Shown in pieces: positions 34,296 to 43,615 of a DNA stretch of 64,000 bases; within the stretch, counting starts at the first letter, position 1, and every line of letters begins with the position of its first letter. The notes below the pieces were generated by a model. That model saw only the letters and a program-made list of their open reading frames with translations, was not told the DNA's origin and did not search any database. The stretch comes from Pseudomonadales bacterium (lineage in GTDB: Bacteria; Pseudomonadota; Gammaproteobacteria; Pseudomonadales; Azotimanducaceae). The position numbers were made by a program, and so were the translations under genes. The DNA is taken from assembly GCA_028285415.1 (NCBI GenBank), contig JANQPF010000009.1, positions 1,054,001 through 1,118,000 on the forward strand. The letters run 5' to 3'.

Positions 34296-35642
34296 ATGAA
34301 TACTCTATTTCGGCTCTTCCTCATCATCAGCGCCGCTGTCATCCCATGGCAGGCAGCCGCGACTACCGTCGACCTCACACGCTACCTGCGCACCTTCGAT
34401 GCGACAGCGTCAACAGATGTGTCTGACAGGTTCATCGCCAACCCGGGAACGGGGCGCCTCATCGTGACCGGCGGCGCGACCGGGGTACCCGCCACCATCG
34501 AGCTGAACGGTGTGCGCGTCGCGGGGCCCGCGCTCGCAACGGGTGACGAGGTGCCGATCGAGCTGGCCGAGGACAACACGATCGAGATTACGCGTACAGA
34601 GCCCGGGGCCGCGCTCACAGTCCGCATCAAGCAGCCCGCAGACGTTACACTCAACGTGGAAGCCCACGTCCACTTCAATACCAACGTCAGCAGTTTCGAG
34701 ACGGCGCGCGCTTTCTACGGCAGCCTGGGCTTCGAAACCCTGAGCGGTTTTCCGGACACCAACACGCTGGAGATGGCCCGGGCGATCGGCATCAACACGC
34801 CCACTGAGTATGACGGCTCGAAAGGCGAAGCCGCAGGCGGCTATCTGTTGCACGGCGAGCTGATTGGGGTTGGTGGCAACGCCGGCGGCTTGATAGATCT
34901 GATCGAGTTCACGATTCCCCGCAACGACGAACCGCCTTACGCGCGCATCAACCATCTCGGAATGGCGAGCGCCGCCATGCTGACGGCGGATCTCGATGCA
35001 GACTTTGCGCACCTGTCGAAGCAAGGCGTGCGCTTTCTCGGCCCACCCGCAACCCGCGCCGATGGTCGCAGGTTTGCCATCCTCCAGGACCTGGACGGCA
35101 CGTTCTACGAGCTCACCGAGGCACGCGGCGAGGTGGGCGAGGAGAGCCCAACGAACATCTTTGCGCTCGGTCACGTCACCATCAACGTCAGCGACTTCGA
35201 ACGCTCCGCCGCCTGGTATCAAATGCTCGGCTACGAGCTGACGCGCCCTCTGCCCGAAACGGAGTCACCAGAGGTCGCCGCGGCGCTAGGCCTGCAAGGC
35301 CCCATCCGTGTACGCGGCGCGGTCTTCACCCACCCGGTGGCGCAATCGCAGCTTGTCATTCAGCAGTGGCTGGAACCGTTCAACGCGGGCCAACCTTACC
35401 CGCTGCCGATCAATCATCTGGGCATCAACCGGATCGCGTTGACGAGCTCGGACATCGAGGCGGACGTGGCGGCGCTCAAAGCGCAAGGGGTGACGTTCGT
35501 GTCCCCAATTACACCTTGCTGCTCAGGTCCCGATTCGTGGGGAAGCATCGTGGCATTCTTCGATCCCGACGGCACCATCGTCGAGCTGGTCGATCAGCCC
35601 TTCATGAACCTGATGATGAGAATCATGCGCTGGTTCTCCTAG
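34296..35642 (+). CDS. Exported protein with tandem VOC domains
   Basis: A 448-residue protein. A signal peptide (about residues 1-27) is followed by a beta-rich segment (28-130). Two VOC domain regions follow: the first from about 135 (VEAHVHFNTNVS, FYGSLGFETL, then FAILQDLDGTFYEL), the second from about 288 (ALGHVTINVSD, WYQMLGYEL, then FDPDGTIVELV). VOC proteins are usually cytoplasmic, so the leader is noteworthy. The metal ligands are probably His and Glu in these motifs. Function unknown. Confidence 0.82.
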   Translation: MNTLFRLFLIISAAVIPWQAAATTVDLTRYLRTFDATASTDVSDRFIANPGTGRLIVTGGATGVPATIELNGVRVAGPALATGDEVPIELAEDNTIEITRTEPGAALTVRIKQPADVTLNVEAHVHFNTNVSSFETARAFYGSLGFETLSGFPDTNTLEMARAIGINTPTEYDGSKGEAAGGYLLHGELIGVGGNAGGLIDLIEFTIPRNDEPPYARINHLGMASAAMLTADLDADFAHLSKQGVRFLGPPATRADGRRFAILQDLDGTFYELTEARGEVGEESPTNIFALGHVTINVSDFERSAAWYQMLGYELTRPLPETESPEVAAALGLQGPIRVRGAVFTHPVAQSQLVIQQWLEPFNAGQPYPLPINHLGINRIALTSSDIEADVAALKAQGVTFVSPITPCCSGPDSWGSIVAFFDPDGTIVELVDQPFMNLMMRIMRWFS

Positions 35643-35646
35643 CGCA

Positions 35647-36003
35647 TCAGGATTCACACCATTTGCCGCGCTGGGTGAACGCCACCAGCGCCATCACCGC
35701 CAGAACCGCGTGCAACACCATGCCGAACGCTTGATCACCCGCCGCGGTGAGGGAGATGAAAACGCTCGTGTGAAACACCAGCAGAATGCCCAGTACCGCG
35801 GTCACAGCCGGCCGGCTTGTCCGGTAGGGCCACACCCACAGGCCTGCACTTGCAATGGCAATCACGGCAAAACCGTAGTGCATCGACCACTGGCCGCCCG
35901 TGCCCGCCGCGGCGAGGCCCTCGGGGCCGCCGATCAGCGCCGCTGCCGCCATCGTCTCAGCGAGGAAGTTCAGCACCAGCAAGGCGATAAACAGATATTT
36001 CAT
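35647..36003 (-). CDS. Small four-helix membrane protein
   Basis: A 118-residue hydrophobic protein with about four transmembrane helices and short loops. No family is recognised. The start has AAGGAGAAGAAG directly upstream. It is the last gene of the PQQ-repeat/RDD run, on the same strand 25 bases after the RDD gene. Confidence 0.6.
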   Translation of the reverse strand: MKYLFIALLVLNFLAETMAAAALIGGPEGLAAAGTGGQWSMHYGFAVIAIASAGLWVWPYRTSRPAVTAVLGILLVFHTSVFISLTAAGDQAFGMVLHAVLAVMALVAFTQRGKWCES

Positions 36004-36028
36004 TCTTCTTCTCCTTCCCCCGTTTGGT

Positions 36029-36493
36029 CTATTGTTTTATACGCGCAACCATCGTACCGCACAGCCAGTCGTGCAGACACCGTCGTTGCCTGCCGAATAT
36101 GAAAACCTGGTCGAGAATCGGAAGCAGGACGTACGGTGGAATCAGGACAAACAGCAACGGAAAGAACCAGGCACGCACCAGTACGAGCCTCCAGAAGGGC
36201 GCGGGCGCAACTTCACCTGTAGGCGAATCGGCCGCCTGCACCACCGCAATCCCCATGAGGCGCTTACCCAGCGTCTGGCCGTATCGCCACAGGGTGACGC
36301 CGTTGAGTAGCAGGTAAGCGGCAATCGCAAGCAGCAGTACGTGCAGCATCCACCAGTTGTCCGCAAAGTCTTCCGCGTCTTCGACGACGTCAGTCACCAT
36401 GATCAGGAGTATCGTAAGCAACGGCACCAGCAAAGCGTCAACACAAACGGCAGCCAGCCGCCGCCCCCTTCCGGCCAGCCCCTCAATTTCCAT
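36029..36493 (-). CDS. RDD family membrane protein
   Basis: A 154-residue protein with the RDD signature near the N-terminus (GRRLAAVCVDALLVP, an Arg then an Asp in the first helix) and GQTLGKRLMGIAVV, followed by a C-terminal RQRRCLHDWLCGT motif. Three or four hydrophobic helices are present. It overlaps the PQQ-repeat gene by 11 bases, indicating coupling. RDD proteins may act in transport; the role here is unknown. Confidence 0.9.
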   Translation of the reverse strand: MEIEGLAGRGRRLAAVCVDALLVPLLTILLIMVTDVVEDAEDFADNWWMLHVLLLAIAAYLLLNGVTLWRYGQTLGKRLMGIAVVQAADSPTGEVAPAPFWRLVLVRAWFFPLLFVLIPPYVLLPILDQVFIFGRQRRCLHDWLCGTMVARIKQ

Positions 36494-38087
36494 CGGCCAC
36501 CTCGAACACTAGAAACGCATTCCCGCCTCGCTGCTGCCCCACGTAGGCATAGCCCGCGCTGACCAACAGGAGATCGTCCGCAAGGTAAGCACCGTGGGCG
36601 TCGAATCCGCCGCCCACCGCAGGCACGCCGTTGACGGTCGCAAAATCCCGCCAGGCATCATATGACCAGAGGAGCTCACCCGTGCCTGCGTGCACAAGCT
36701 CCAGGTAACCGTCCATACTGCCGGTCACGACAACGTCGTTGGCTGCGGTGATGGCCGCTGACAGTCCGTAAACGCATTCCTGCGCCTCACACCGGGATTC
36801 GCGGTAATAGTGCCAGCGCCGGTCACCCGTGTTCACGTCCAGCGCATAAAGACCTGGGTTCGGCTCTCCGGGTGAAGGGAAACCGAATATCTTCTTGTCA
36901 CTGATCGGCACGTAGACGAGACCCAACGACTCGTTAGCGGCGATCCCCCAGTGCACGCCGCCAATGATGCCACCGCGGCCAAGTCGCTGCGTCCATACGA
37001 CCTCACCCGTTGCGGGATCGAGCGCATGCGCCTCCGCCGATTTCTGCCCTGCAATCAGGAGCTCACGGCCCTGCGGGGTACGCACCAGCATGGTGGGCGC
37101 GCCGAAGTCGACGTCCGGACCCATTGGATCGGGGCAGTTGGGATGATTGAGCGCTTCGATGTTGCAGGCCGCCGTGTAGGCGTCATCAGCCGTGAACTGG
37201 GTGACCCAGGCCACCGCGCCGTCAGCGGCTGAGACGGCAAAAATGGCGTCGCTCGTATCGGTTGTCGGATGACTGTAATTCTGCCCGGTGCCGAAGTAGA
37301 CGAGCGCTCGTGCTGCATCATAGCTCGGGGTGCCCCAGACGGTTGCGCCGCTTGGACCATACTTCTGCACGAAGAGCCAATGCCGTCCGGTTGGCGCAGC
37401 AGGCTCATCGATGGTCGGGCGGAACCAGCGTTTGCTGCCCGTGGCCAGGTCGAACGCGGCCAGTCCACCCCGCGTTGTGCAGCAGCCATATAACGGATTG
37501 ACGGCAACCGCCACTTCCATGGATGACACCGGGACGTAGACCGTGTCACCGGCAACTACCGGCGAACCGGAATACCAGGGCAGCGGCTGATCCTCAACCA
37601 TCGCATGCCAGATGAGCTCACCCGAAAGCGCATCGAGGAGATAGATACCCTGGGTGCGATCGCCAAACAGGAGTACCCGGCGACCGGCCAGCTCAGCGCC
37701 GACGATTGCGGTGCTTATCGCGCCTTCGTGGGCAAAGAGCCAGCGTTCGCAGCCGCTTTCCCGATCGAGCGCAACGACACCCCGGCCACCGTCGCCCAGA
37801 AACACGGTGTTTTCGGTCACCAGCGGGTAGGAGCGCGGGGTATTCGAAGCCAGGCCGTACGACCATTTCAACGTCAGCTTGTCCGCGTTCGCCGCGTTCA
37901 AGTTGCTGCGGGTCTGATAACGGGTGTTACGCTCGTCGACGCCCCATCCCGTGCCGTACGGCAGCTCGGTGGAAACCGGGTTGAGGTCTGTGCCACAGGG
38001 CGCCGCGATGGCAGGTGCCGCCAGCGACCCCAGCAAGGCGGCGAACACCAGGCGCAGATGGCGTGATCCGCTGGAGAATCGGTGCAT
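36483..38087 (-). CDS. PQQ-binding-like beta-propeller protein, exported
   Basis: A 534-residue protein with a signal peptide ending near PAIA and repeated propeller blades (LDRESGCERWLF, LDALSGELIWHA, FDLATGSKRWF, LDPATGEVVWTQ, LDVNTGDRRWHY). A vicinal Cys pair occurs in YGCCTTRGG, reminiscent of the disulfide in PQQ-dependent alcohol dehydrogenases. Polyvinyl-alcohol dehydrogenase-like quinoproteins look similar. No heme-binding CxxCH is present. ATG 38087 is preferred because it begins the signal peptide. Confidence 0.87.
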   Translation of the reverse strand: MHRFSSGSRHLRLVFAALLGSLAAPAIAAPCGTDLNPVSTELPYGTGWGVDERNTRYQTRSNLNAANADKLTLKWSYGLASNTPRSYPLVTENTVFLGDGGRGVVALDRESGCERWLFAHEGAISTAIVGAELAGRRVLLFGDRTQGIYLLDALSGELIWHAMVEDQPLPWYSGSPVVAGDTVYVPVSSMEVAVAVNPLYGCCTTRGGLAAFDLATGSKRWFRPTIDEPAAPTGRHWLFVQKYGPSGATVWGTPSYDAARALVYFGTGQNYSHPTTDTSDAIFAVSAADGAVAWVTQFTADDAYTAACNIEALNHPNCPDPMGPDVDFGAPTMLVRTPQGRELLIAGQKSAEAHALDPATGEVVWTQRLGRGGIIGGVHWGIAANESLGLVYVPISDKKIFGFPSPGEPNPGLYALDVNTGDRRWHYYRESRCEAQECVYGLSAAITAANDVVVTGSMDGYLELVHAGTGELLWSYDAWRDFATVNGVPAVGGGFDAHGAYLADDLLLVSAGYAYVGQQRGGNAFLVFEVADGN

Positions 38088-38255
38088 AAAGTATTGAGCC
38101 TTGAACCGTGCGCGCGATGCGCGCAAAACCGAGCACGATACGCGACGGATCACCGCGTGAAAACTGGTTTGGCGGGCCGTCCGACAGCACCTTGAGTTCT
38201 GCCTCGTGAGCACCTAGCCTGATGGTGACACATCGTCAGGGATAGGGGGAGAACA

Positions 38256-39590
38256 ATGAACGGACTGTCAAAGGCGCTCCTGCGCCGCATGCTTGCCTGC
38301 GCCACCGCAGGACTGCTGCTACTTTCCGCAGCCGCTCAGGCTGCAGACCCATGGGCTGCTACGTGGACCACCGCCGTCCAGACGCCCGCTCCGGGACTGG
38401 ACTACTCGCTTGTCGAGGGTGCGCCCAACGAGTTTTCCGCCGTGTTTCCGCAGATCGGCGACACTACACTGCGACAGGTGGTACGCATCAGCGCAGGCGG
38501 CAAGAAGTTTCGCGTGTGGCTCACGAACGAGTTCGGTACAGCCCCGCTTACGATTGACGCCGCAACCATCGCAAAACAGGTGGAAGGCGCTATTGCAGGA
38601 GAAATACGCACGCTGACGTTCTCTGGAGAAAGCGCCGTCACGATTCCAGCGGGCGCGCGCGTGGTCAGCGATCCCGTAAAACTATCTGCGCGCAGCCGAT
38701 CGGATCTCGCCGTCAGCATCCACATCAACGAGTACGCGGCCGGATCACCCCTTACCCTGCACATGCGGGCGCTGCAGACCAACTACGAGTTGAGCGGTTC
38801 AGGGGACCAGACTGCTGCGCCAGACCTTCCGGGGGCGCTCGCGCGAACTCAGTGGTACTTTCTTTCGGCCGTCGACGTAAAGGCGCGACTGCCCGTGGTC
38901 GTGGCCTTCGGCGACTCAATTACCGATGGCGACCAGACCACACCGGAACCGGTGGACCTCAACGAGCGCTACACCGATTTTCTGGCAGAGCTTTTTGTAA
39001 AGAAGAAGTCCGGTCGCGCGAAAGCGGCGGTGGTGAACGCCGGTATTTCCGGCGGACAGGTGACCGATACGCTGGCGGGCGAAAACGCGCTGGCGCGTCT
39101 GGATCGCGACGTGCTCAGTCGCTCCGGCGCAACCCACCTGATTTTTCTCGAGGGCATCAACGACATCGGCTTACCGGCCGGCCTGGCCCTGCTCGATCTG
39201 CTTGGCGTGTTTGCGCCAGACGGACTTGAAGCCACCTACGGGCGCAGCTTCCCGCCAATCTCCACTCAGCAGATCATTGCCGTGCAGGCGCAGATTGCTG
39301 CCCAGGCGAAAGCCGCGGGTCTGGTCACCATCGGGGCCACCCTGCCGCCCTCCGGTGGATTCGTTTTGCCTGACTACAACACGCCGGAGGGTAACGCCAA
39401 ACGCCAGGCACTCAACGAATGGATACGCACGAGCGGTACCTTTGATGCCGTGGTCGACTTCGACACGCTCTTGCAAGACCCGGTTGATCCCACCCTCATG
39501 AATCCGGAGCTGTCCGCTGACGGGCTACATCCGAACGCCCAGGGGTATCGTGTGATGGCAGAGGCGGTATTCAACGTTCTGGTCGATTGA
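38256..39590 (+). CDS. SGNH/GDSL hydrolase, exported
   Basis: A 444-residue esterase-like protein. The signal peptide ends near AQA. The nucleophile motif is FGDSITDG, the Gly and Asn oxyanion residues are in GISGG and GINDIG, and the catalytic Asp/His in DGLHPN. An N-terminal beta domain (about residues 30-200) precedes it, as in many rhamnogalacturonan-acetylesterase-like members. It ends 10 bases before a strong hairpin shared with the convergent amidohydrolase. Confidence 0.92.
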   Translation: MNGLSKALLRRMLACATAGLLLLSAAAQAADPWAATWTTAVQTPAPGLDYSLVEGAPNEFSAVFPQIGDTTLRQVVRISAGGKKFRVWLTNEFGTAPLTIDAATIAKQVEGAIAGEIRTLTFSGESAVTIPAGARVVSDPVKLSARSRSDLAVSIHINEYAAGSPLTLHMRALQTNYELSGSGDQTAAPDLPGALARTQWYFLSAVDVKARLPVVVAFGDSITDGDQTTPEPVDLNERYTDFLAELFVKKKSGRAKAAVVNAGISGGQVTDTLAGENALARLDRDVLSRSGATHLIFLEGINDIGLPAGLALLDLLGVFAPDGLEATYGRSFPPISTQQIIAVQAQIAAQAKAAGLVTIGATLPPSGGFVLPDYNTPEGNAKRQALNEWIRTSGTFDAVVDFDTLLQDPVDPTLMNPELSADGLHPNAQGYRVMAEAVFNVLVD

Positions 39591-39599
39591 CCGTTGGAT

Positions 39600-39632
39600 G
39601 CTCGCGTCCTGATACGGCATCAGGACGCGAGC
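39600..39632. terminator. Perfect 14-bp hairpin between convergent genes
   Basis: GCTCGCGTCCTGAT and ATCAGGACGCGAGC flank a 5-base loop. The stem starts 10 bases after the GDSL stop and its right arm contains the last codons and stop of the amidohydrolase on the other strand, so it can serve both genes. Confidence 0.75.
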
Positions 39633-40480
39633 TTCAACACTCGCATTGCGTTTTCACGAAGAAACTTCGGCCACACGTCGTCTCTGAAAGGCACGTCCTG
39701 CATGTCGCGCATGATGCGTTCGATCGTCAAACCCATGGGGAAGTAACCCGCATAGATGACCTTGTCAGCACCACGCGTATTGGCGTAGTCGATGATCGCC
39801 CGGGGATAGTGTTTCGGCGCAAACGCCGACGTTGAGTAATACAGGTTCGGCCACTTGAGCATGAGCTTCACAGCGAGATCTTCCCATGGCTCACAGCCAT
39901 GTCTCGTGACGAATACGAGCTCTGGAAAATCGTACATCACCTGATCGATACGACTGACTTCCTGCGGCCACATGGGGAAACGCGGCCCGGGCACGCCGGC
40001 GCAGGAAAAGATCGGCACGCCAAGCTCAACGCACTTCGCGTAGATGGGGTACATTTTTGCGTCATCGATACCCACCTGCGGGTTGTATCCCGCGTTGAAA
40101 GCGCCAAAGGAGCGTACGCCAAACTCTTCGTACTGACGCACCATCTCACGGATTCCATCCATGCCTTTGTTAGGGTCAACTGACCCCTGACCAACGAAGC
40201 GGTCCGGATGGTCTTTGAGCGCCTTGCGCGAAACGTCGCCACCCACCCCGATCAGACCAATCTCAATGCCGTGGCGGTCCATCTCGTGAAGCGTAATTGA
40301 GATCGGATCGTTGCTGCCGTAAACCTCCTTCGGCACCTGCTTGAACATGTACTCGACGGGGAAGTCAAAATTCGCTGAACCATCTTTCAACTGCTCGCGG
40401 ATGAAGTCGTACATGGCAAAGTCTTCAGCCGGGAATCCGATCATGCAGTCGATAATACCGAGGTCTGCGGGCATGCCCAT
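39620..40480 (-). CDS. Amidohydrolase family protein (amidohydrolase 2/ACMSD-like)
   Basis: A 286-residue TIM-barrel protein of the amidohydrolase 2 group. The usual N-terminal HxH metal motif is replaced by a hydrophobic Cys-Met-Ile-Gly stretch, as in one subset of the family; the VTRHG and YYSTSAF regions are typical. A decarboxylase-like role (as in gamma-resorcylate decarboxylase) is possible. ATG 40480 begins 1 base after the preceding stop with GGAGG 5 bases upstream. Confidence 0.85.
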   Translation of the reverse strand: MGMPADLGIIDCMIGFPAEDFAMYDFIREQLKDGSANFDFPVEYMFKQVPKEVYGSNDPISITLHEMDRHGIEIGLIGVGGDVSRKALKDHPDRFVGQGSVDPNKGMDGIREMVRQYEEFGVRSFGAFNAGYNPQVGIDDAKMYPIYAKCVELGVPIFSCAGVPGPRFPMWPQEVSRIDQVMYDFPELVFVTRHGCEPWEDLAVKLMLKWPNLYYSTSAFAPKHYPRAIIDYANTRGADKVIYAGYFPMGLTIERIMRDMQDVPFRDDVWPKFLRENAMRVLKLAS

Positions 40481-40481
40481 G

Positions 40482-41699
40482 TCAGCCTCCGTACAAAGCG
40501 TTCTGGAAGAGATAACACATGCTGTCACGCGGTATCTCGTCGCGCGGCAGGGGTGTGTTGACCTGTGAAGGGGTTGGCCCGAATTCCGCCGCCAGCGGCT
40601 TCAACGCGTCGAGGTCGAATTGGTAAAGCCGGGCGGCATTCTCACCCAGAATCTTGCGCCGCACGTCTTCCGGCACGTCGGCAAACGTCAGGCGCAGCGA
40701 TTCGAGGTTGTACGGAAACGTACCCTCATAGTGCGGATAGTCATTCCCCCACAGCACCCGATCCGCGCCTATTTCCTCAATGCCCGCGAGGTCCGCGAGG
40801 CTCGGAAAGCTTGCGCCGTACCAGACGTTGCGCGCGGCGTACTCACTCGGCGTGTCCTTCAGCACCCATTCCATACCTTCGTAGTTCATCTCGCCGATTG
40901 CGCCGTGCTTGAAACCCATGTGGATGCGGTCCATCTGCTTGAGCAGCGCAGGCGCCCACGCGCAGCCGGATTCAGTCAGCACATACTTCAGCCGCGGAAA
41001 CTTCTCGAATACCCCGCTCATGATCAGGTGACGAAAGCCGGCCTGGCAGTAGTAGGTAACCTCCGTGATCCAGATCGCTTCGGCCACCGGACCCCGGCCA
41101 TAGTCGGGCGAGCCCTGGCCCGAATGCTGGTTCATCACGAGGTTGTGATCCTGAATGGCGGCAAACACCTTGTCCCAGGCAGGATCGTAGAGCGGCTTCA
41201 GCCAACCGCAGTCGGGCGGCACGAGCGGCAGCAGCACCCCGCCACGCAGCCCCGCCTCGGCGATGAACTCGATGTCTTTCACCGCTTCGTCGAGATCATT
41301 CGGCAGAATGAGCCCGATACCTGCACGACGCTGCGGATCCTCGGCGCAGAAGTCCTTGAGCCAGCGGTTGTGCGCACGGATGCCTGCCAGGCACCGCTCG
41401 TAGTCTTCAGGACGCGGCGGCTGGGCGGTGACGATACTTTTCTTGTAAAACGGCGGCACCGTGTTGGGGAACACCACCTCTCCCACCACGCCCTGACTGT
41501 TCTGGTCCGCCGTGCGGATATCGAAGTCCCAGTTGCGCATCTTCTTCGAGCCGTAGTGCTCTTCCGACGGGTTTTTGTAACCGCCGCGCCACTCGTCGAA
41601 CGCCTCCCGGTAAGCCGGATCCAGATACTCGCGATACTGCGCGTGGCTGCCGCCCGCATGGGTATCGGCGGTAATCAGAACGTACGGTTCATCACTCAT
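40482..41699 (-). CDS. Amidohydrolase family protein
   Basis: A 405-residue TIM-barrel protein of the amidohydrolase 2 group. DTHAGG near the N-terminus, QHSGQG in the middle, and WGNDYPHYEGT near the C-terminus are the expected metal and acid regions. It is cotranscribed with the smaller amidohydrolase downstream (1-base gap), which suggests two steps or a heteromer. ATG 41699 has GGAGGAGGG upstream. The substrate is unknown. A PhyH-type dioxygenase is divergent from it. Confidence 0.87.
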   Translation of the reverse strand: MSDEPYVLITADTHAGGSHAQYREYLDPAYREAFDEWRGGYKNPSEEHYGSKKMRNWDFDIRTADQNSQGVVGEVVFPNTVPPFYKKSIVTAQPPRPEDYERCLAGIRAHNRWLKDFCAEDPQRRAGIGLILPNDLDEAVKDIEFIAEAGLRGGVLLPLVPPDCGWLKPLYDPAWDKVFAAIQDHNLVMNQHSGQGSPDYGRGPVAEAIWITEVTYYCQAGFRHLIMSGVFEKFPRLKYVLTESGCAWAPALLKQMDRIHMGFKHGAIGEMNYEGMEWVLKDTPSEYAARNVWYGASFPSLADLAGIEEIGADRVLWGNDYPHYEGTFPYNLESLRLTFADVPEDVRRKILGENAARLYQFDLDALKPLAAEFGPTPSQVNTPLPRDEIPRDSMCYLFQNALYGG

Positions 41700-41784
41700 G
41701 GGTCTTCCCTCCTCCGTGTCCCAGCTTACAAAACACCGCGCCAGGAAGTAACCTGGCACATCGACGCCCTGGTGGAGAGCTTCC

Positions 41785-42672
41785 GTGCCTGCCGCATTCG
41801 ACAAGGCCGCCTACATCCAGCGCGTCATGTCGCTGCGAGCACCTGAATCGTTGACGCATGACGCATCACTAGACGATGACGCGCGGGCGCGTGTTGACGC
41901 CGCCGTTGCCGCGATCCGCAAAGAAGGCTACGCCATTGTGCCTGGATTTCTGGAACCAGCGGTCCTCGAGGACCTGCGCCAACGCATGGCACCCATCTTC
42001 GAGATGACCGGGGAGCGAGACGCCTCCCGTGGCGGGCGTTACAGCGGTATGCAGGCCGTGCACGTGCATAACCTCTTCGCAAAGACCGACGCGTTGGATC
42101 AGCTTGCGATCGATCCGCGTCTGCTGCACATCGTCGAAGGCGTGCTCGGTGCGCAGTTTCAACTTTCCGTGGCAACGGCAATGTGCCCGGACCCCGGAGT
42201 TGACCCCCAGGGATTGCATCAGGATGACGGGCACTATCCACTGCCGCGTCCGCGCCCCCCGTTCATCGCCAACACCTTGATCGCCCTCGATGACTTCAGC
42301 GAAGCCAACGGCGCCACCCGTCTGGTGCCAGGCAGCCATCTCAGCACTGACGCAATAGACCCCGACGCCGTCGTCACATTTGCGGAAATGCCCGCAGGCT
42401 CACTGCTTGTGTTTGATGGCGCGCTCTGGCACGCAGGCGGTGGCAATCGCACCAGCAATCGACGCCGCCGTTCCATCAATCTGAATTTCAATCTGTCCTG
42501 GCTGCGCCAGCAGGAAAACCAATACGTGGGGATACCGCGCGAACGCTGGCTGGCTATGCCAGAGAAGCTGCAGCGCCTGCTGGGATTTCAGAAGGTCAAC
42601 TTCCTGTACGGCAGCGTCGACTACACAGATCCTCTCGTTTACTTTCTCGAAAACGAAAGTGCGCTAAGCTGA
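41785..42672 (+). CDS. Phytanoyl-CoA dioxygenase family protein (PhyH)
   Basis: A 295-residue Fe(II)/2-oxoglutarate oxygenase. The facial triad is visible: His and Asp in GLHQDDGH, and the distal His in LWHAGGGN. The 2-oxoglutarate-binding Arg is probably in the later RRRSINLN. The substrate is unknown. The GTG start lies 85 bases from the divergent amidohydrolase, so both may respond to the same compound. Confidence 0.9.
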   Translation: MPAAFDKAAYIQRVMSLRAPESLTHDASLDDDARARVDAAVAAIRKEGYAIVPGFLEPAVLEDLRQRMAPIFEMTGERDASRGGRYSGMQAVHVHNLFAKTDALDQLAIDPRLLHIVEGVLGAQFQLSVATAMCPDPGVDPQGLHQDDGHYPLPRPRPPFIANTLIALDDFSEANGATRLVPGSHLSTDAIDPDAVVTFAEMPAGSLLVFDGALWHAGGGNRTSNRRRRSINLNFNLSWLRQQENQYVGIPRERWLAMPEKLQRLLGFQKVNFLYGSVDYTDPLVYFLENESALS

Positions 42673-42730
42673 GACCATCACGCGGCGGAAATCTCGCATG
42701 TCTGACGCGCAAATTGGCAAATACTGAAGC

Positions 42731-43027
42731 TTGACCGCTCAACAGCTCGAGGTTCGAGCTGCACGTTGGTCAACGCTCAACCACGATGCCCTGGTTTCCC
42801 AGACCACATCCAGCGACCGTGTGTCGCTGAGCTATCGGAGTGGTTCCGGCATCCGCAGTCGGCTTTCTGAACTCGTTACCCTCGAAAACGACTGTTGCGG
42901 CGCCGCCTCCGTCGTTTTTGAGCTGGATTCAGAAAACAACGTCGTCCACGTCAAGGCAACCGCTGACAACACGCCGTCGCGAACGGTGCTGGCCGTGTTC
43001 TCACGCATGGTAGAAAAGCGAGACTGA
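42731..43027 (+). CDS. Small conserved hypothetical protein with Cys-Cys motif
   Basis: A 98-residue protein with a TTG start (an in-frame stop lies just upstream, so the start cannot be earlier). The segment ENDCCGAASVVFEL resembles the ERACCPFL-type motif of a small family sometimes linked with metal-responsive regulators. No catalytic role is known. It follows the PhyH gene by 58 bases and is convergent with the TetR gene. Confidence 0.55.
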   Translation: MTAQQLEVRAARWSTLNHDALVSQTTSSDRVSLSYRSGSGIRSRLSELVTLENDCCGAASVVFELDSENNVVHVKATADNTPSRTVLAVFSRMVEKRD

Positions 43028-43032
43028 AACGC

Positions 43033-43614
43033 TTAGTGAGACGCTCGCGTCACCCTTTCGAGCAGACCATCCACCAGCTGCACCATGCCTGTTTTAATCT
43101 CCTCGCGGGACTGACCGTAGATATCGCGCAAATCGAGGATTGCCTCCGCGCGTAGCGTGGCCACAATCAGCGCGGCCAGCCTGCGTCCTTCTTCCATCCC
43201 CAGGCGTGGTGCCAACAGCCCACGCAACGCATCGAGCTGCGGCTGCTTACGCTGTATGCGCACCGCGCTTGCAAGCCCCGGGTGCATCTGCGCGCGCACC
43301 AGCGTTTCGTTGTCGAAGATATAGTCGACGGTGCTCGCCACGAAGTCGGGTATTGCCGCCGCGTTTCGCGGCAGCATCACGGCCGTATTGACCCGTACGC
43401 TCAGCCACTCGTTGATGGCTGCAACGCGCGCGGCTTTGTCCGGAAAGTGCTGATAGACCGTTCTGAGCGAAACGCCGGAAGCGGCGGCAAGCTCGGCGAC
43501 GGAAACGTCCTCCCTGCCCTCCGCCATGGCGGCCACCATCGCCTCCACAATGCGCTCCGCGGTTGCAGCGCTGCGCGCTTCGCGCCGACGGTTATCGTAG
43601 GCTCGACTCGTCAC
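43033..43614 (-). CDS. TetR family transcriptional regulator
   Basis: A 193-residue protein. The helix-turn-helix is VSVAELAAASGVSLRTVYQHF. The GTG start lies 1 base after the cupin stop, so the two genes form one operon. TTGCA/TGCAA repeats lie upstream of the cupin gene and are the likely target. Confidence 0.9.
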   Translation of the reverse strand: MTSRAYDNRRREARSAATAERIVEAMVAAMAEGREDVSVAELAAASGVSLRTVYQHFPDKAARVAAINEWLSVRVNTAVMLPRNAAAIPDFVASTVDYIFDNETLVRAQMHPGLASAVRIQRKQPQLDALRGLLAPRLGMEEGRRLAALIVATLRAEAILDLRDIYGQSREEIKTGMVQLVDGLLERVTRASH

Positions 43615-43615
43615 A

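Noticed and set aside
40620-41846. Plus-strand open frame across the larger amidohydrolase
   Set aside because: Antisense shadow without domain features; the minus gene has a strong ribosome site and family motifs.
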